This document shows, piece after piece, positions 43,871 to 52,687 of a DNA stretch of 64,000 nt. The stretch is from an uncultured Bacteroidales bacterium. GTDB taxonomy: Bacteria > Bacteroidota > Bacteroidia > Bacteroidales > P3. Where the stretch lies: the NCBI GenBank assembly GCA_900317125.1, contig ONFR01000007.1:1-64000 (forward strand), written 5' to 3'. The position numbers were made by a program, and so were the translations under genes. Numbering within the stretch: position 1 is the first letter of the stretch; the number at the start of each line of letters is the position of its first letter. The notes below the pieces were generated by a model. The model searched no databases. It worked only from the letters and a program-made list of their open reading frames with translations, and had not been told where the DNA came from.

Positions 43871-44155
43871 CAAATCTTTTTTTATCGGAAAAGGCCTTGT
43901 TTCAAAGTGAAAAGTAAAAGGTAATCGGAAAGAGTAATGGCGGATAGATATAAACGTAATATCATGTAATAAAAACAGAAAGTGACTTAATCTGGACCAA
44001 AACTGACAATCGGGGAAATGTAAATCGAGTATTGGACAGAAAAGGGAGAATATAAGAGCTGCTATGAGAAAAACAGGGCGAAGCAACGTCGCCGCTGCCC
44101 TTCGGTTATCCATAATAATAATGGTGTAGTGTCGCCTCTTTTCTGCAGGCAGTAG
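43871..44155. other. Intergenic stretch without a recognisable gene
   Basis: A minus-strand frame at 43847-44113 is hydrophobic and aromatic, overlaps the HTH promoter and looks like chance. Nothing else is seen. Confidence 0.5.
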
Positions 44156-44262
44156 GTTCGTTCAATACCGCATCCTTGCAGCTACGTTGCAGGTTCGTTC
44201 TTTAATGCTATGACGGATAACGATACGATAACGATGCTGGAAGGAGCCTGTATTGAAGGGCG
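44156..44262. repeat. Intergenic inverted-end element, copy B
   Basis: TTCAATAC (44161-44168) pairs with GTATTGAA (44250-44257). The interior holds TATGACGGATAACGAT and GATAACGATGCTGGA, shared with copy C at 60940. Confidence 0.7.
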
Positions 44263-44295
44263 TTACTCTGTTGATGCGGTTGTCGGCCTGCACCG

Positions 44296-47169
44296 TTAGA
44301 AAGGGATGAATCCGATGCCGAGTTTGATGGTCAGGATGTTTGACAGGACGGCGTCGGCATAGTGCTGGTAGGGCAAGGTGTCATCGATGAATCCAAACAC
44401 CATGTGTATGCCGTAGGTGTAGGCATAGTCTATCTGGTAGTTGAGCATCAACCGGCCCGCAAAGATATAGTTTCGGCCTAAGCCGAAATGGATGCCGAAG
44501 GTGTTGCCGTCGTTTTGGGAGGTGAGCGTAGTGAAGTGGACCATGTGCGCTCCGAAGTCGAAGTAGTAGCCCAGCGGGGCGAAGTCGGTATTTTTGTATC
44601 TCCGCACTTCAAGACCCAGGGTCAGCATGTTGCGCGAGCCGGGGGCGATGGAGTCAATCATGGTATAGCCGTAGGGTGTCTGGCGCGGGACGCGGTGGGT
44701 GTGGGTGATGTCGCTGTAAGCACTATGGTAGCGGGCTGAGAGGGCTAAGGTGGTGCGTCGGCCCACGGCCAGTTCGACCGAAGCCCAGGGTGTGAGGGCA
44801 AGGATGTGCGGGCGGCTGCGGTTGATCAGCTTCGTATAGTCGGGGGTGTGGAATGTCTGCAATCCGCTCATCCCAAGGTTGGCACCGGCCATCAGTCCGA
44901 CTCTCCGCCCCATGAATCCGATGGGTGAAGAGCCATTGGCTTTTTTCGCCCCGCCTCGTATACCGGATTGTATGTAGGTGTCGTAGAGCATGGCATCGGT
45001 CAGTGCGCTGTGGTCGGCCACTTTGAATTTGTGGGCTTGGCGGGAGAGTATCCTGCCTCTGTGGGCATCCACCACGAGTGCTACCATGGTGGTGTGTTCC
45101 AGGCCGGTGAGGGCGGCTGATACCACTATCGGAATGAAGGGCAGCATGATGGCATAAGCTGGGTGGACACTGCCTTTCATGCCCTCGTGGTTGAGGATGA
45201 CTGCGGTGGTCAGTTTGTTCGACCCGAGACGGGTGAGCAGGCTGTCCATGGCGGGTTGCATGATGCGGTGGTGCCGGAAACTGCCTTTGGTCAGCCAGAA
45301 CTCGTTCATCCATTCGCATACTGTGAGGAAGTCGTTGTACTGCCCGGCTGTGGTCATGTTGTGCATTCCTTGGTCGGAGAAGTCGAAGGTGGAGCCTCCC
45401 AGGTGTTGGATGGTTTGTTCGATGCGCTGGCTGAGCCATTCCTCGTGCTTGCAGCTGCGGTCGGCAATGAGATGGTTGTCTTTGTCCATTATCCAGTAGG
45501 AGGGGTTGTAGAGTATCATGGCATTGGTGTCGGCGGTGTTGACCGGAAGCGGGGAGGAGGTGTTCTCTTTTTGTCGGTCGTGGCATGTTGCGGAGAGATG
45601 GTTGTAGAGGGTGGGGAAGAGTGTGCTGTCGGCCATGGCCAAGTCGGCGAGGATGTGGACGGAGGTGTTGCGGAGGGCTTGTTGTTGCCGTTTTAGTTTG
45701 ATGCGTTCGTACTTGGTCAGTTTGGTGGTGGAGGTGTTTGGCTGACTGGATGCGGCAGTGTCGTTTTTCGTGGTGTCGGGTGGGGTGGCGATGAAGTCGG
45801 AGGGGGATTTGCCGATGGGGTGGCGCAGGAGGTCCATGAGGTGGAATGCCATGGCGGTGAGGTGGCTGTCGGTTGGGTGCTGCATGTGGAATTCCCACAC
45901 TTTGTGCAGTGCGGCAAGGGTGGCCTGTTCGGCGTTCATCGTGTGGAAAGCATAGTATATTTGCTGGCTTTCGCCCTGGATGCGTTGGTAATCGTCGAAT
46001 TCGTTATACTCGTATTCGTTGCATTTGGCCACAGCGATACTGTAGAGTGCCTGTGCAAGGTAGCGTTGGGTGGTGCCGTTGGCGGTCGCCGCTTGCCCGG
46101 ACACCGGCGTATTGCCTGTCGGCGACGAGTCCTGTTCGGTGAGGAGAATCCAGCTGTTGTAGAATGCCCGTGGGTAGCGGCCGTGAAGCAGGTCCTGCCG
46201 GATGCACTCCATGCGGGCGGTATGGCGCAGGGCGGAAAACTCGTCGGGCGTGGAGATGAGATATTTGACGCCTTGGGCTAGGAGCGGTGAGCCGTTATTG
46301 GCCGTCAGGATGCGCTCGGCACGTTGGCGGCGCGATATGATGTTGGGGTGGGTCAGTTCCGAGTCGTCGTAGTCGTCGGTTGCGGTGACGGGGGCGGTAT
46401 GGTCGAGCCAGCAGCCGTTGAGTTGATAGTAGGGGGTGTTGAAGAAGGTGGTGTCGAAGTGCAGATCGTCGAAGGGCAGGTCGCCGAATTGCAGGATGTC
46501 GAACACACTCTCGGTGACCCCTTTCCAGTAGGGGCTGGCAGCGTAGAAGAGGGTGATGCCGAGCGAGTCGGCCTCGTATTCCATCTCGCGGCTGCGGGCA
46601 TGGTGGCGGAGCAGTGTGCCGGCCCGGTCGGCTTCGACATCGAGGTCGTTGTCGCGGTTTCTCTTTCCCCGTTTGTTGTTGCCGACCAGTGTCTCCATGC
46701 CGTGAGCCCTGTAGTAGTGGATGATTTCGTGTGCGATGACGAATGCCAGCTGGGCTTCGTTGTCCAGCTGGGCGACAAGTCCCGTGTTGATGAATATCAT
46801 GCCTTGCGGGGTGGTGAAGGCATTGACGCCCGGCGAGGTGACGGTGTAGAATCGGAGTTCGGAACGCAGGCTGGGGTGGTCTTTGAGCAGGGTGTCGGCT
46901 ATGCGCGAGGCGAGGGTGCTGATGGGGTCGCCGTAGACGATGTGGCCACTGGCCAGCATGCGGTTGATATGGTAGGAGGCCTCGAGGATTTGCTGCTTGT
47001 TGCGCACACGCTTGCCGGCGTATTGTTCGGCACGCTGGATGTCGCTGTCGTAGAGTTGCCACACGCTCATCTTCAGGTCGGCGGGCACGGCTCCCGAGCT
47101 GCGCAGTGCCTGGCCGTGGAGGGCGGCGGCGCATGTGAGGCAGATGAGTAGGGTGAGGAGGTGCTTCAT
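44296..47169 (-). CDS. M48-family zinc metallopeptidase with long C-terminal extension
   Basis: The 957-residue protein has a signal peptide (LLTLLICLTCAAALHG). The M48 (Ste24/HtpX-like) site is HEIIH at 147-151 with the third ligand in EYEADSLG near 197-201. NAFTTPQGMIFINTG precedes the active site, as in BepA-type peptidases. After residue ~230 there is a long unknown region, and the last ~200 residues resemble a barrel or beta-rich anchor (YHSAYSDIT, GLEVRRYKN, a final LGIGFIPF). BepA-like proteins degrade misassembled outer-membrane proteins. It is the last gene of the sigma operon that starts at 51401. Confidence 0.85.
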   Translation of the reverse strand: MKHLLTLLICLTCAAALHGQALRSSGAVPADLKMSVWQLYDSDIQRAEQYAGKRVRNKQQILEASYHINRMLASGHIVYGDPISTLASRIADTLLKDHPSLRSELRFYTVTSPGVNAFTTPQGMIFINTGLVAQLDNEAQLAFVIAHEIIHYYRAHGMETLVGNNKRGKRNRDNDLDVEADRAGTLLRHHARSREMEYEADSLGITLFYAASPYWKGVTESVFDILQFGDLPFDDLHFDTTFFNTPYYQLNGCWLDHTAPVTATDDYDDSELTHPNIISRRQRAERILTANNGSPLLAQGVKYLISTPDEFSALRHTARMECIRQDLLHGRYPRAFYNSWILLTEQDSSPTGNTPVSGQAATANGTTQRYLAQALYSIAVAKCNEYEYNEFDDYQRIQGESQQIYYAFHTMNAEQATLAALHKVWEFHMQHPTDSHLTAMAFHLMDLLRHPIGKSPSDFIATPPDTTKNDTAASSQPNTSTTKLTKYERIKLKRQQQALRNTSVHILADLAMADSTLFPTLYNHLSATCHDRQKENTSSPLPVNTADTNAMILYNPSYWIMDKDNHLIADRSCKHEEWLSQRIEQTIQHLGGSTFDFSDQGMHNMTTAGQYNDFLTVCEWMNEFWLTKGSFRHHRIMQPAMDSLLTRLGSNKLTTAVILNHEGMKGSVHPAYAIMLPFIPIVVSAALTGLEHTTMVALVVDAHRGRILSRQAHKFKVADHSALTDAMLYDTYIQSGIRGGAKKANGSSPIGFMGRRVGLMAGANLGMSGLQTFHTPDYTKLINRSRPHILALTPWASVELAVGRRTTLALSARYHSAYSDITHTHRVPRQTPYGYTMIDSIAPGSRNMLTLGLEVRRYKNTDFAPLGYYFDFGAHMVHFTTLTSQNDGNTFGIHFGLGRNYIFAGRLMLNYQIDYAYTYGIHMVFGFIDDTLPYQHYADAVLSNILTIKLGIGFIPF

Positions 47170-47175
47170 GGCTGG

Positions 47176-48633
47176 CTATAGGTTTTCGATTGTGATTTTG
47201 GTCAGTTGGTCTTTCCTACCCGTGGTGAGCATCACGACATATTCGCCGGGTGCTGCGAGGCTATGGGCGGCGCCGGCCAAGGCTTGGCGTCCGGTTTCGA
47301 TGAAGCTCTGGTCTTCCTTGCCGTCGGGGGTGAGGGTCCACACGTTCAGCGCTGAGGGATGTGCGGTGGGTTCGAACAGCTTGACGGGTTTGGCGTAGGG
47401 ATAGGTGGTGTTGTCGGCATGGTCCATCCATGCCAGCATGATGCCACAGGGGGTAGTGAGCCATTGGTAGCCGAGGTAGTCGCTCTTGTTCAAGGAGGCG
47501 CTTGAGGTCATCCTTTTGGCGGTTGACCATTGTATCTCGCCGTTGCGGTCGATCCGCATCACCATCATGCCCATGCGCTGGACGGCGGTGGGGACGCCGT
47601 TTGTGGCGAGGTTCCATTGCTGGTCCAGCATGAGATAGGCTCCGCTGCTGTCCTGCAGGGTTTGGCAGATGCGGCCGAATTGTACCCATAGGCGGTTTTG
47701 GTGTGTCTCTTCTTTTTGGTTGGTGAGCCGGTTGACCTCGTGCTGGGTGAGGGGTCGGCGGACGGTGCTGAGGGTTTTCTTTTGGATTTTGTAGCAGTGG
47801 ATGTCGATGCAGTCGATGTTGGTGCCGACGGGCATGAGCACATGGTTCTCTTGTCGGACGGCATCGGCCAGGAGGATGTTGCCGTCGCCATAGCGCAGCA
47901 GGGTGCGCTGGACGACGGGGTCGCCTTGGGGTATCTTGAACGAGATGTCCTGTATCTGCTCGCCGTCGAAGAGCGTGAAGCGGCAGTCGCCTTGCTCGTC
48001 GAGGGTGTAGAGTATGATGTCGCCTTCGTCGGTGACGGCTATGTTGTCCGGGGGTGTCCGCGAGGTGGTCTGGGTCCAGTATGCTTCCAGCTGGTGGTTG
48101 TAGAGGCCTACGGTTGTCTCAAAGCCCTGCGCCATGCGGTTGGCAACGGCGACACATGCCAGTAGCTTCCCGTTGGGCGACACTGCTATGTTGAACAGAA
48201 ACTGGTCCCCTTGCACGCCGGTGCGCTTGAAGAGGGTCTGCGGTGTGCTGTCGGGTTGGAGGGTCTGGAGGTTGCGCCGGTCGCGGTAGATGTGCATGCC
48301 TTCGGGGGTGTGTGTGGCCTGCAACAGGTCGATGTGGTTTCCGTTGAGGTAGCCCCCATAGCATGTCGGGTCGCCACCGTTGGAGACGATGGTGCGGTTT
48401 TGCTCTTTCAGGTCGCCGGTGTAGTGTACCAGCTCCAGGCGGTTTTTCAGTCGCCCTTGGCGTTGGATGAGCACGAGGTCCTGCCCGTTGAAGCCGATGA
48501 ACAGGGGTGTGCTGTTTTTGACGATGCCTTTGCCTTCGGTAAGCTGGTCGAAGGTGATGGCCTGCGACATGCCACGGAGCGACAGCGAGAGGAGGGCAAG
48601 CGTGAGCATGAATATTTTGGATTGTTTTGACAT
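47176..48633 (-). CDS. Secreted protein, probable beta-propeller, unknown function
   Basis: The 485-residue protein has a signal peptide (IFMLTLALLSLSLRGMS). The mature part repeats short beta segments of the kind seen in propellers (FIGFNGQDLVLIQ, NIAVSPNGKLLACV, DNIAVTDEGDIILY, VMRIDRNGEIQW). No catalytic motif is visible. It is six bases from the M48 gene, so the pair is probably co-expressed at the envelope. Confidence 0.75.
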   Translation of the reverse strand: MSKQSKIFMLTLALLSLSLRGMSQAITFDQLTEGKGIVKNSTPLFIGFNGQDLVLIQRQGRLKNRLELVHYTGDLKEQNRTIVSNGGDPTCYGGYLNGNHIDLLQATHTPEGMHIYRDRRNLQTLQPDSTPQTLFKRTGVQGDQFLFNIAVSPNGKLLACVAVANRMAQGFETTVGLYNHQLEAYWTQTTSRTPPDNIAVTDEGDIILYTLDEQGDCRFTLFDGEQIQDISFKIPQGDPVVQRTLLRYGDGNILLADAVRQENHVLMPVGTNIDCIDIHCYKIQKKTLSTVRRPLTQHEVNRLTNQKEETHQNRLWVQFGRICQTLQDSSGAYLMLDQQWNLATNGVPTAVQRMGMMVMRIDRNGEIQWSTAKRMTSSASLNKSDYLGYQWLTTPCGIMLAWMDHADNTTYPYAKPVKLFEPTAHPSALNVWTLTPDGKEDQSFIETGRQALAGAAHSLAAPGEYVVMLTTGRKDQLTKITIENL

Positions 48634-48644
48634 CTTTTTGAATT

Positions 48645-48735
48645 GAGAATTGAGAATTGAAAAAATTAACGTGTTAATGTGTTATCGTGTTAGTCGATTT
48701 ACGAAATAACGAAATAACGAATTAACGCATTCAAA
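48645..48735. repeat. AT-rich TTAACG-type intergenic spacer
   Basis: Two GAATTGAGAATTGAG units, then GTGTTAGTCGATTTACGAAA and AACGAAATAACG units, repeated at 41945. Confidence 0.7.
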
Positions 48736-48744
48736 AGGATGCTG

Positions 48745-49467
48745 TTAACGGATGAATTTGTAGCCCACGCCTACCAGCAGGCTGTAGTTGGGGATGTTGT
48801 TTTGTGTCTCGATGTCTTGCTTGAAGGGGATGCGTACTTTGGCAGCAGTGGTGGCAAAGAAGTTGTCGTTGAAATAGTAGTTGACGCTGAACAGGCCACT
48901 GAATCCCAACCGCCAGTCGAAGGCCGTTTTGCCTTTATCGTGGGTGGATGGAGTTGGCTGGCCAGTGGCTTTGACGGTGCAGTGGATGTTGTCTTTCCTG
49001 TTTGAGAGCAGGCCTGAGTAGATGCCGGCACCGAGTTGCAGTTCCCAGTTGTCGTCGATGTAGTAGCCCGCCAGATAGCGGACTTCGACGAGTAGGTCCC
49101 AGCCGTGCTGGTCGTGGTGTACCCATCTGCCAGAATAGGGTTTTGAGCTATAGAAGACATAGGTGTCGCCGTCGAGGGTGTAGGTGGTGTGGTAGAGGTT
49201 GCAGTTCAATTCGGCTTGGAACCCCATGACGAAATGGGTGCCGAGCGCTTCTTCGCCGTCGTAGCGGAAGGAGAGGGTGAGGGGTACGCCTTGTTTGTAG
49301 TCGATTGCATTGAGTGAGGCAGGGGCGGGCTGGAGGTACGACCCGACGGTGAAGAGGTAGGCATTGTCGCCTGTCCATGGAGCAGGGGCGTGGTAATAGT
49401 GGATTTGGGCTTGCGCTGCACAGGTGATAAACAGGGCGGCAAGGAGTAGGATGTGCTGTCTTTTCAT
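48745..49467 (-). CDS. Small outer-membrane barrel-like protein
   Basis: The 240-residue protein has a signal peptide (HILLLAALFITCAAQA) and alternating hydrophobic strands ending in YSLLVGVGYKFIR, the aromatic C-terminus typical of outer-membrane barrels. About eight strands are plausible. The gene lies in the sigma/M48 operon. The pore or ligand is unknown. Confidence 0.8.
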   Translation of the reverse strand: MKRQHILLLAALFITCAAQAQIHYYHAPAPWTGDNAYLFTVGSYLQPAPASLNAIDYKQGVPLTLSFRYDGEEALGTHFVMGFQAELNCNLYHTTYTLDGDTYVFYSSKPYSGRWVHHDQHGWDLLVEVRYLAGYYIDDNWELQLGAGIYSGLLSNRKDNIHCTVKATGQPTPSTHDKGKTAFDWRLGFSGLFSVNYYFNDNFFATTAAKVRIPFKQDIETQNNIPNYSLLVGVGYKFIR

Positions 49468-49521
49468 GGTGGGTGTGTTTTAAAGGTGTGGATGTGAAAA
49501 TTATATAACGAATACAGATGA

Positions 49522-49983
49522 TTAGCTTTTGGGGCGGGCGGTACAGTGGTAGGTTTTGCTTTTCTTGTCGTAGACTATCTCCACGCGGTAGCCTTTCAGC
49601 AGCATGCGCTTTGCCCATTCTTTCACTTTGCCTACATCGGACGATTGGAAGGTGACGACAGGGGTGTCGGCGAACTGGAGTTTGGCGCCGCGCGGGGTGC
49701 GGTTGGCCTGCATGGAGATGCTGCTGCCGTTGTTGCGGGCGTCGAAGAGGAACTGGTAGAGGAGGATGTCGATTTCTTTCTGGCTGTGGATGACGGTCTG
49801 GCCGGTGCGCTCGGCAACGGCATATTTGACGACGCAGAGGGTGTCGAGGGTGAGGTCGGGGTCGGCGGCGACGGGGTTGTCGGTGTTCCAATAGATTTCG
49901 GTGGCCATATTGGTGACGTGGACGCAGCCGGTGGTGAGGCTGGCCAGCGCCAGGATGAGGATTGCGGTGTGGGTGCTTTTCAT
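49522..49983 (-). CDS. Small lipoprotein of the sigma/M48 operon
   Basis: The 153-residue protein has a lipobox (ASLTTGC, Cys20) and a compact alpha/beta mature domain (TVIHSQKEIDILLYQFLFDA, GYRVEIVYDKKSKTYHC). No family is recognised. It sits 54 bases before the barrel gene and 125 after the membrane protein at 50109. Confidence 0.78.
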   Translation of the reverse strand: MKSTHTAILILALASLTTGCVHVTNMATEIYWNTDNPVAADPDLTLDTLCVVKYAVAERTGQTVIHSQKEIDILLYQFLFDARNNGSSISMQANRTPRGAKLQFADTPVVTFQSSDVGKVKEWAKRMLLKGYRVEIVYDKKSKTYHCTARPKS

Positions 49984-49998
49984 TGTTGGGTGGCTTGT

Positions 49999-50110
49999 GA
50001 ATGAGTTAACGTGTTATCGTGTTGATATGTTGATATGTTGGATGTTGATATGTTGCGAGCCGGATAAACTTTTCAACGGATAAACTTTTCAACGATTTAG
50101 CGAATTGATT
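49999..50110. repeat. AT-rich spacer with TTGATATGTTG units
   Basis: GTTGATATGTTGATATGTTG and two copies of CGGATAAACTTTTCAAC. Related text lies near 36740-36800. Confidence 0.65.
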
Positions 50111-50594
50111 AGCGTGTTGACAGTTGGTCGATATGGTTGTCGACGATGGCGTCGATTTGTTGCGGGGTGCAGGCATGGAATATGCTGACGCACTGCAGCG
50201 AGCGCGAGGCGGCCATGATGTTGACGGTGTCGGTGCGGGAGGTGCCGGCTTCGGGTTGGCTGTCGTGGTTGAGGATGCTGAGGATGAGGTCGGGGTTGCC
50301 TTGTTCCAGCAGGGCGGCGGTGGCACTGTCGGGCTGGGGGATGTTGAAGTCTTTTTGCAGCTGCTCCCATCCTTGGGGCGAGGTGGCCTGGAGGAGGGTG
50401 AGGTCGATGCGGAGGGTGTCGTTGAGGCGTTTGCCCTTGATGTAGGTGGATTGGATGCCGGGACAGTGCAGATAGCTGCGATAGAGTGCGCTGCATTGGT
50501 CGTCGTCGATGGTGCGTGGCCAGTATTTGAAAAGGCCTACGCCAGCGACGGCGAGGAGGATGACAAGCAGGGTGATGGTCCAGCGGCGTTTCAT
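50109..50594 (-). CDS. Single-span membrane protein, periplasmic domain
   Basis: The 161-residue protein has one N-terminal span (TITLLVILLAVAGVGLF) and a ~135-residue periplasmic part with two Cys (CPGIQSTYIKG; CTPQQIDA). It overlaps the small membrane protein at 50591 by four bases. In the operon order sigma, small TM protein, this protein it could be part of the anti-sigma apparatus. The family is not known. Confidence 0.75.
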   Translation of the reverse strand: MKRRWTITLLVILLAVAGVGLFKYWPRTIDDDQCSALYRSYLHCPGIQSTYIKGKRLNDTLRIDLTLLQATSPQGWEQLQKDFNIPQPDSATAALLEQGNPDLILSILNHDSQPEAGTSRTDTVNIMAASRSLQCVSIFHACTPQQIDAIVDNHIDQLSTR

Positions 50595-50869
50595 AGGTTT
50601 TGTATTATTTTGTCGGCGGTGGCTACAGCTTGGCGGTTGGCGGCGATGGTGCCGTGGCTGGTGGCCTGCGCCTGGACGCGGGGTGTGGCAACCCAGAGGG
50701 CGGGCATCAGCAGGAGCGCCACACAGGCCACTATGGCGTAGTGGCGGCGGTTGGCTCGGCGCAGGTAGCTGCCATAGTGTGCCCGCATGTCGTCGAGCAT
50801 CCGCTGTTCTGCGCAGTGACGTGTGTGCTGTTGCAGCATCAGTTCTATGTCTTTTTCGTCAAGGCTCAT
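50591..50869 (-). CDS. Small membrane protein, candidate anti-sigma factor
   Basis: The 92-residue protein has a 42-residue charged cytoplasmic helix, a span at about 44-60 and a short periplasmic tail. Its size and position, overlapping the ECF sigma gene by 11 bases on one strand, fit a minimal anti-sigma factor. There is no HxxxCxxC zinc motif (one CAEQ only). Confidence 0.65.
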   Translation of the reverse strand: MSLDEKDIELMLQQHTRHCAEQRMLDDMRAHYGSYLRRANRRHYAIVACVALLLMPALWVATPRVQAQATSHGTIAANRQAVATADKIIQNL

Positions 50870-51401
50870 GTTCGTATAGTTGGGTATATATTTCTTTCAG
50901 TTTTTCTACTATGCGGCTCATGCGTTTGTTGAGGGTGTTGGGCTTGAGGCCGTGGTGTTGGGCTATCTCGATGTTGGAGTAGCCGTCGAATCGTTCCTGC
51001 AGCAGCTGGCGTTCGTCGGGTGGCAGGTGTTCCACCAGCTCTTGTAGCAGCGCGTCGCCGGGCGGCCCGGAGGCTGTGTCGGCCAGCCTTTCGGCTTCGG
51101 CCAGCGGCGCGTCGGCGCGGATGTGCTGATGCCTTAGGTGGCGTACGAACACTGTCCGCATCACCTTCTGCAGCCATCGGTTCATCTGCCTGGGGGAGCT
51201 GTCGGGGTGGAGCCCGTCGATGTTCTCCCACACGGCAATGAACACTTCCTGCATAAGGTCTTCGGCTTCCTCGCGGCTGTTGCTGTGGCGGATGCAGTAG
51301 TTCTCGATGTGCCTGCTGAATGTCCGGTGCAGCGTCATGTACCGCTCGTGCCGTCCGACGGGTGTCTGCCTTTGTGTGTTTTGCATTTCTTTCATTGGCA
51401 T
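50859..51401 (-). CDS. Second ECF-family RNA polymerase sigma factor
   Basis: Region 2 shows REEAEDLMQEVFIAVWENIDG and region 4 LPPDERQLLQERFDGYSNIE with a helix-turn-helix (IAQHHGLKPNTLNKRMSRIV). The frame is open to 51491, but residues before the Met at 51401 resemble translated leader. The alternative ATG at 51395 is equally possible. A promoter box lies at 51541. It leads an operon of at least seven genes ending with the M48 peptidase. Confidence 0.88.
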   Translation of the reverse strand: MPMKEMQNTQRQTPVGRHERYMTLHRTFSRHIENYCIRHSNSREEAEDLMQEVFIAVWENIDGLHPDSSPRQMNRWLQKVMRTVFVRHLRHQHIRADAPLAEAERLADTASGPPGDALLQELVEHLPPDERQLLQERFDGYSNIEIAQHHGLKPNTLNKRMSRIVEKLKEIYTQLYEHEP

Positions 51402-51540
51402 TAGAGCCACTTTGCTGCCGAAAAGTGACATCAGGTATGAAAAAATGTGTTGAATTCGGCATCCGAGGCACCAGTGTTCTATGTTCAACATTCTTTATTA
51501 CATGATGTTGCGTCGGCATCGTCATGGCTTAGCACTGATG

Positions 51541-51548
51541 CAAATATA
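51541..51548 (-). promoter_or_regulatory. Promoter -7 box of the second sigma operon
   Basis: TATATTTG, minus strand, about 140 bases before the chosen start and 50 before the upstream ATG at 51491. Confidence 0.5.
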
Positions 51549-51611
51549 GGCTTTTAATTTGAAAAATGAAAATTGGCACCACGTATCAGTTGAGAATTGA
51601 GAAAAAAAGTG

Positions 51612-51619
51612 TATCTTTG
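51612..51619 (+). promoter_or_regulatory. Promoter -7 box for the 51642 gene
   Basis: TATCTTTG, 22 bases before the ATG; an AGGAGA site between them is one of few SD-like sites in the window. Confidence 0.55.
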
Positions 51620-51641
51620 CAAACCCATAGGAGAATACCTC

Positions 51642-52082
51642 ATGTCTTTAAAGCATTTGATATTCATGATGCTTGCAGCGGCAATGCTGCTGTCGCCGAA
51701 ACCTTCGGCGGCAACGGTGCCGGGCTGCGTATTGGAGCATGTTGGCCAGGCAGCATCAATGCAAGACGAGAGCGGAGGGTATTCGTCCACCCTGCCGTGC
51801 CGAAGCATTGTCGACGAGACCGATAATCGTCCTCAATGGAGCGATCTCGGCATGGAGCATCTCTTGGCTGTCGAAGGGCAGTCGAACATTACTGCGCCGT
51901 CGTCTGTACGTCTTGCCAGTCAGGGACGCAGGCTTGCGGGCGGGAACAGCCACTCGGCCGTGGGCAGTCCCGAAGCGGTGCCCGAGGCGGACAGCTATTG
52001 CCGTTATGTGCGGTGCGCCGCACGTTGCTGTGCCCCGAGGACGAGGGGGTACCTTTACATTATCCAGTGTCTCAGACTTTGA
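51642..52082 (+). CDS. Small secreted protein, unknown family
   Basis: The 146-residue frame begins with a signal peptide (LIFMMLAAAMLLSPKPSAA). The mature part is Ser/Gly-rich, and the last ~30 residues hold five cysteines and end RGYLYIIQCLRL. Promoter, SD-like site and signal peptide make it plausible. Short secreted Bacteroidales proteins that end in an aromatic/basic YxYxxxxL tail exist, but their role is not known. Codon use is weak and one other frame is also open. Confidence 0.5.
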   Translation: MSLKHLIFMMLAAAMLLSPKPSAATVPGCVLEHVGQAASMQDESGGYSSTLPCRSIVDETDNRPQWSDLGMEHLLAVEGQSNITAPSSVRLASQGRRLAGGNSHSAVGSPEAVPEADSYCRYVRCAARCCAPRTRGYLYIIQCLRL

Positions 52083-52105
52083 TTCATTCCATTTACAAGT
52101 TTTAG

Positions 52106-52136
52106 ACTGCGGCATCTTTGCCGTAATCCTTTTTGT
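52106..52136 (+). terminator. Terminator-like hairpin after the 51642 gene
   Basis: A short CGGCA/TGCCG stem is followed by a T-rich tract. A second hairpin (52144-52150 with 52156-52162) lies before the next gene. Confidence 0.45.
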
Positions 52137-52192
52137 TTTATTCGCCGTGGTGAAGCCACGGCATCATGTCATTTATTTATTATTATACTGAA

Positions 52193-52681
52193 ATGGAATA
52201 TATCAGAAAACAAATTTATTCCCGGCCGGAGATACGCCGCACGCTGTTGCCGCTCTGGTCGGCTTGGGCGCTGACGGCTGTGGGCGCCGTATGCGGTGCG
52301 GCATTATTGATGGTTGAGGGCGCTGACGGAGGCGTGATGTCGCTTTTGCTCGACGGTGTTGTCTTGGGGGCTTGCAGTCTCTTGACGGTACTCTGTTACT
52401 GGGCGTTTGGCGACAGCCGCCGTCCATACAGCAGGGAACTGCATGCGGTGTTGGAACCTACATACGCCTACTATCCTCTTTCGTCGGAGAAGAGGTTGGT
52501 GGCAGCTTTGGAGGCCAACGATGAAGAGGCTCTTGAAGTCATCAAGCGGCAGGCCAAACCCGAACTGGCACTGGTGCGCTACAGCGACCGCAAAGAGCAC
52601 ATCTTTTATTCACAACTCACACGCGTCGAGGGGAAGCGTTACATCCCCCTCACAGAAATTTTTGTCAACAAAGTAAAATAA
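52193..52681 (+). CDS. Two-span membrane protein, paralogue of the next gene
   Basis: The 162-residue protein has two spans (about residues 23-43 and 50-71) and a cytoplasmic C-terminal domain with EALEVIKRQAKPELALVRYS and HIFYSQLTRVEG. Its C-terminal half matches the next protein in layout (LVRYSDRKEHIFYSQ against VRILASRDGKCVLFQ). Function is unknown. The ATG at 52193 was chosen; upstream frame lacks a hydrophobic lead. Confidence 0.75.
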   Translation: MEYIRKQIYSRPEIRRTLLPLWSAWALTAVGAVCGAALLMVEGADGGVMSLLLDGVVLGACSLLTVLCYWAFGDSRRPYSRELHAVLEPTYAYYPLSSEKRLVAALEANDEEALEVIKRQAKPELALVRYSDRKEHIFYSQLTRVEGKRYIPLTEIFVNKVK

Positions 52682-52687
52682 CACACG

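Noticed and set aside
43847..44113. 88-codon minus-strand frame before the HTH gene
   Set aside because: It covers the HTH promoter and shows no conserved feature.
50866..51525. 219-codon alternative frame over the second sigma factor
   Set aside because: The text is Arg/Pro-rich, while the other frame has sigma regions 2 and 4.
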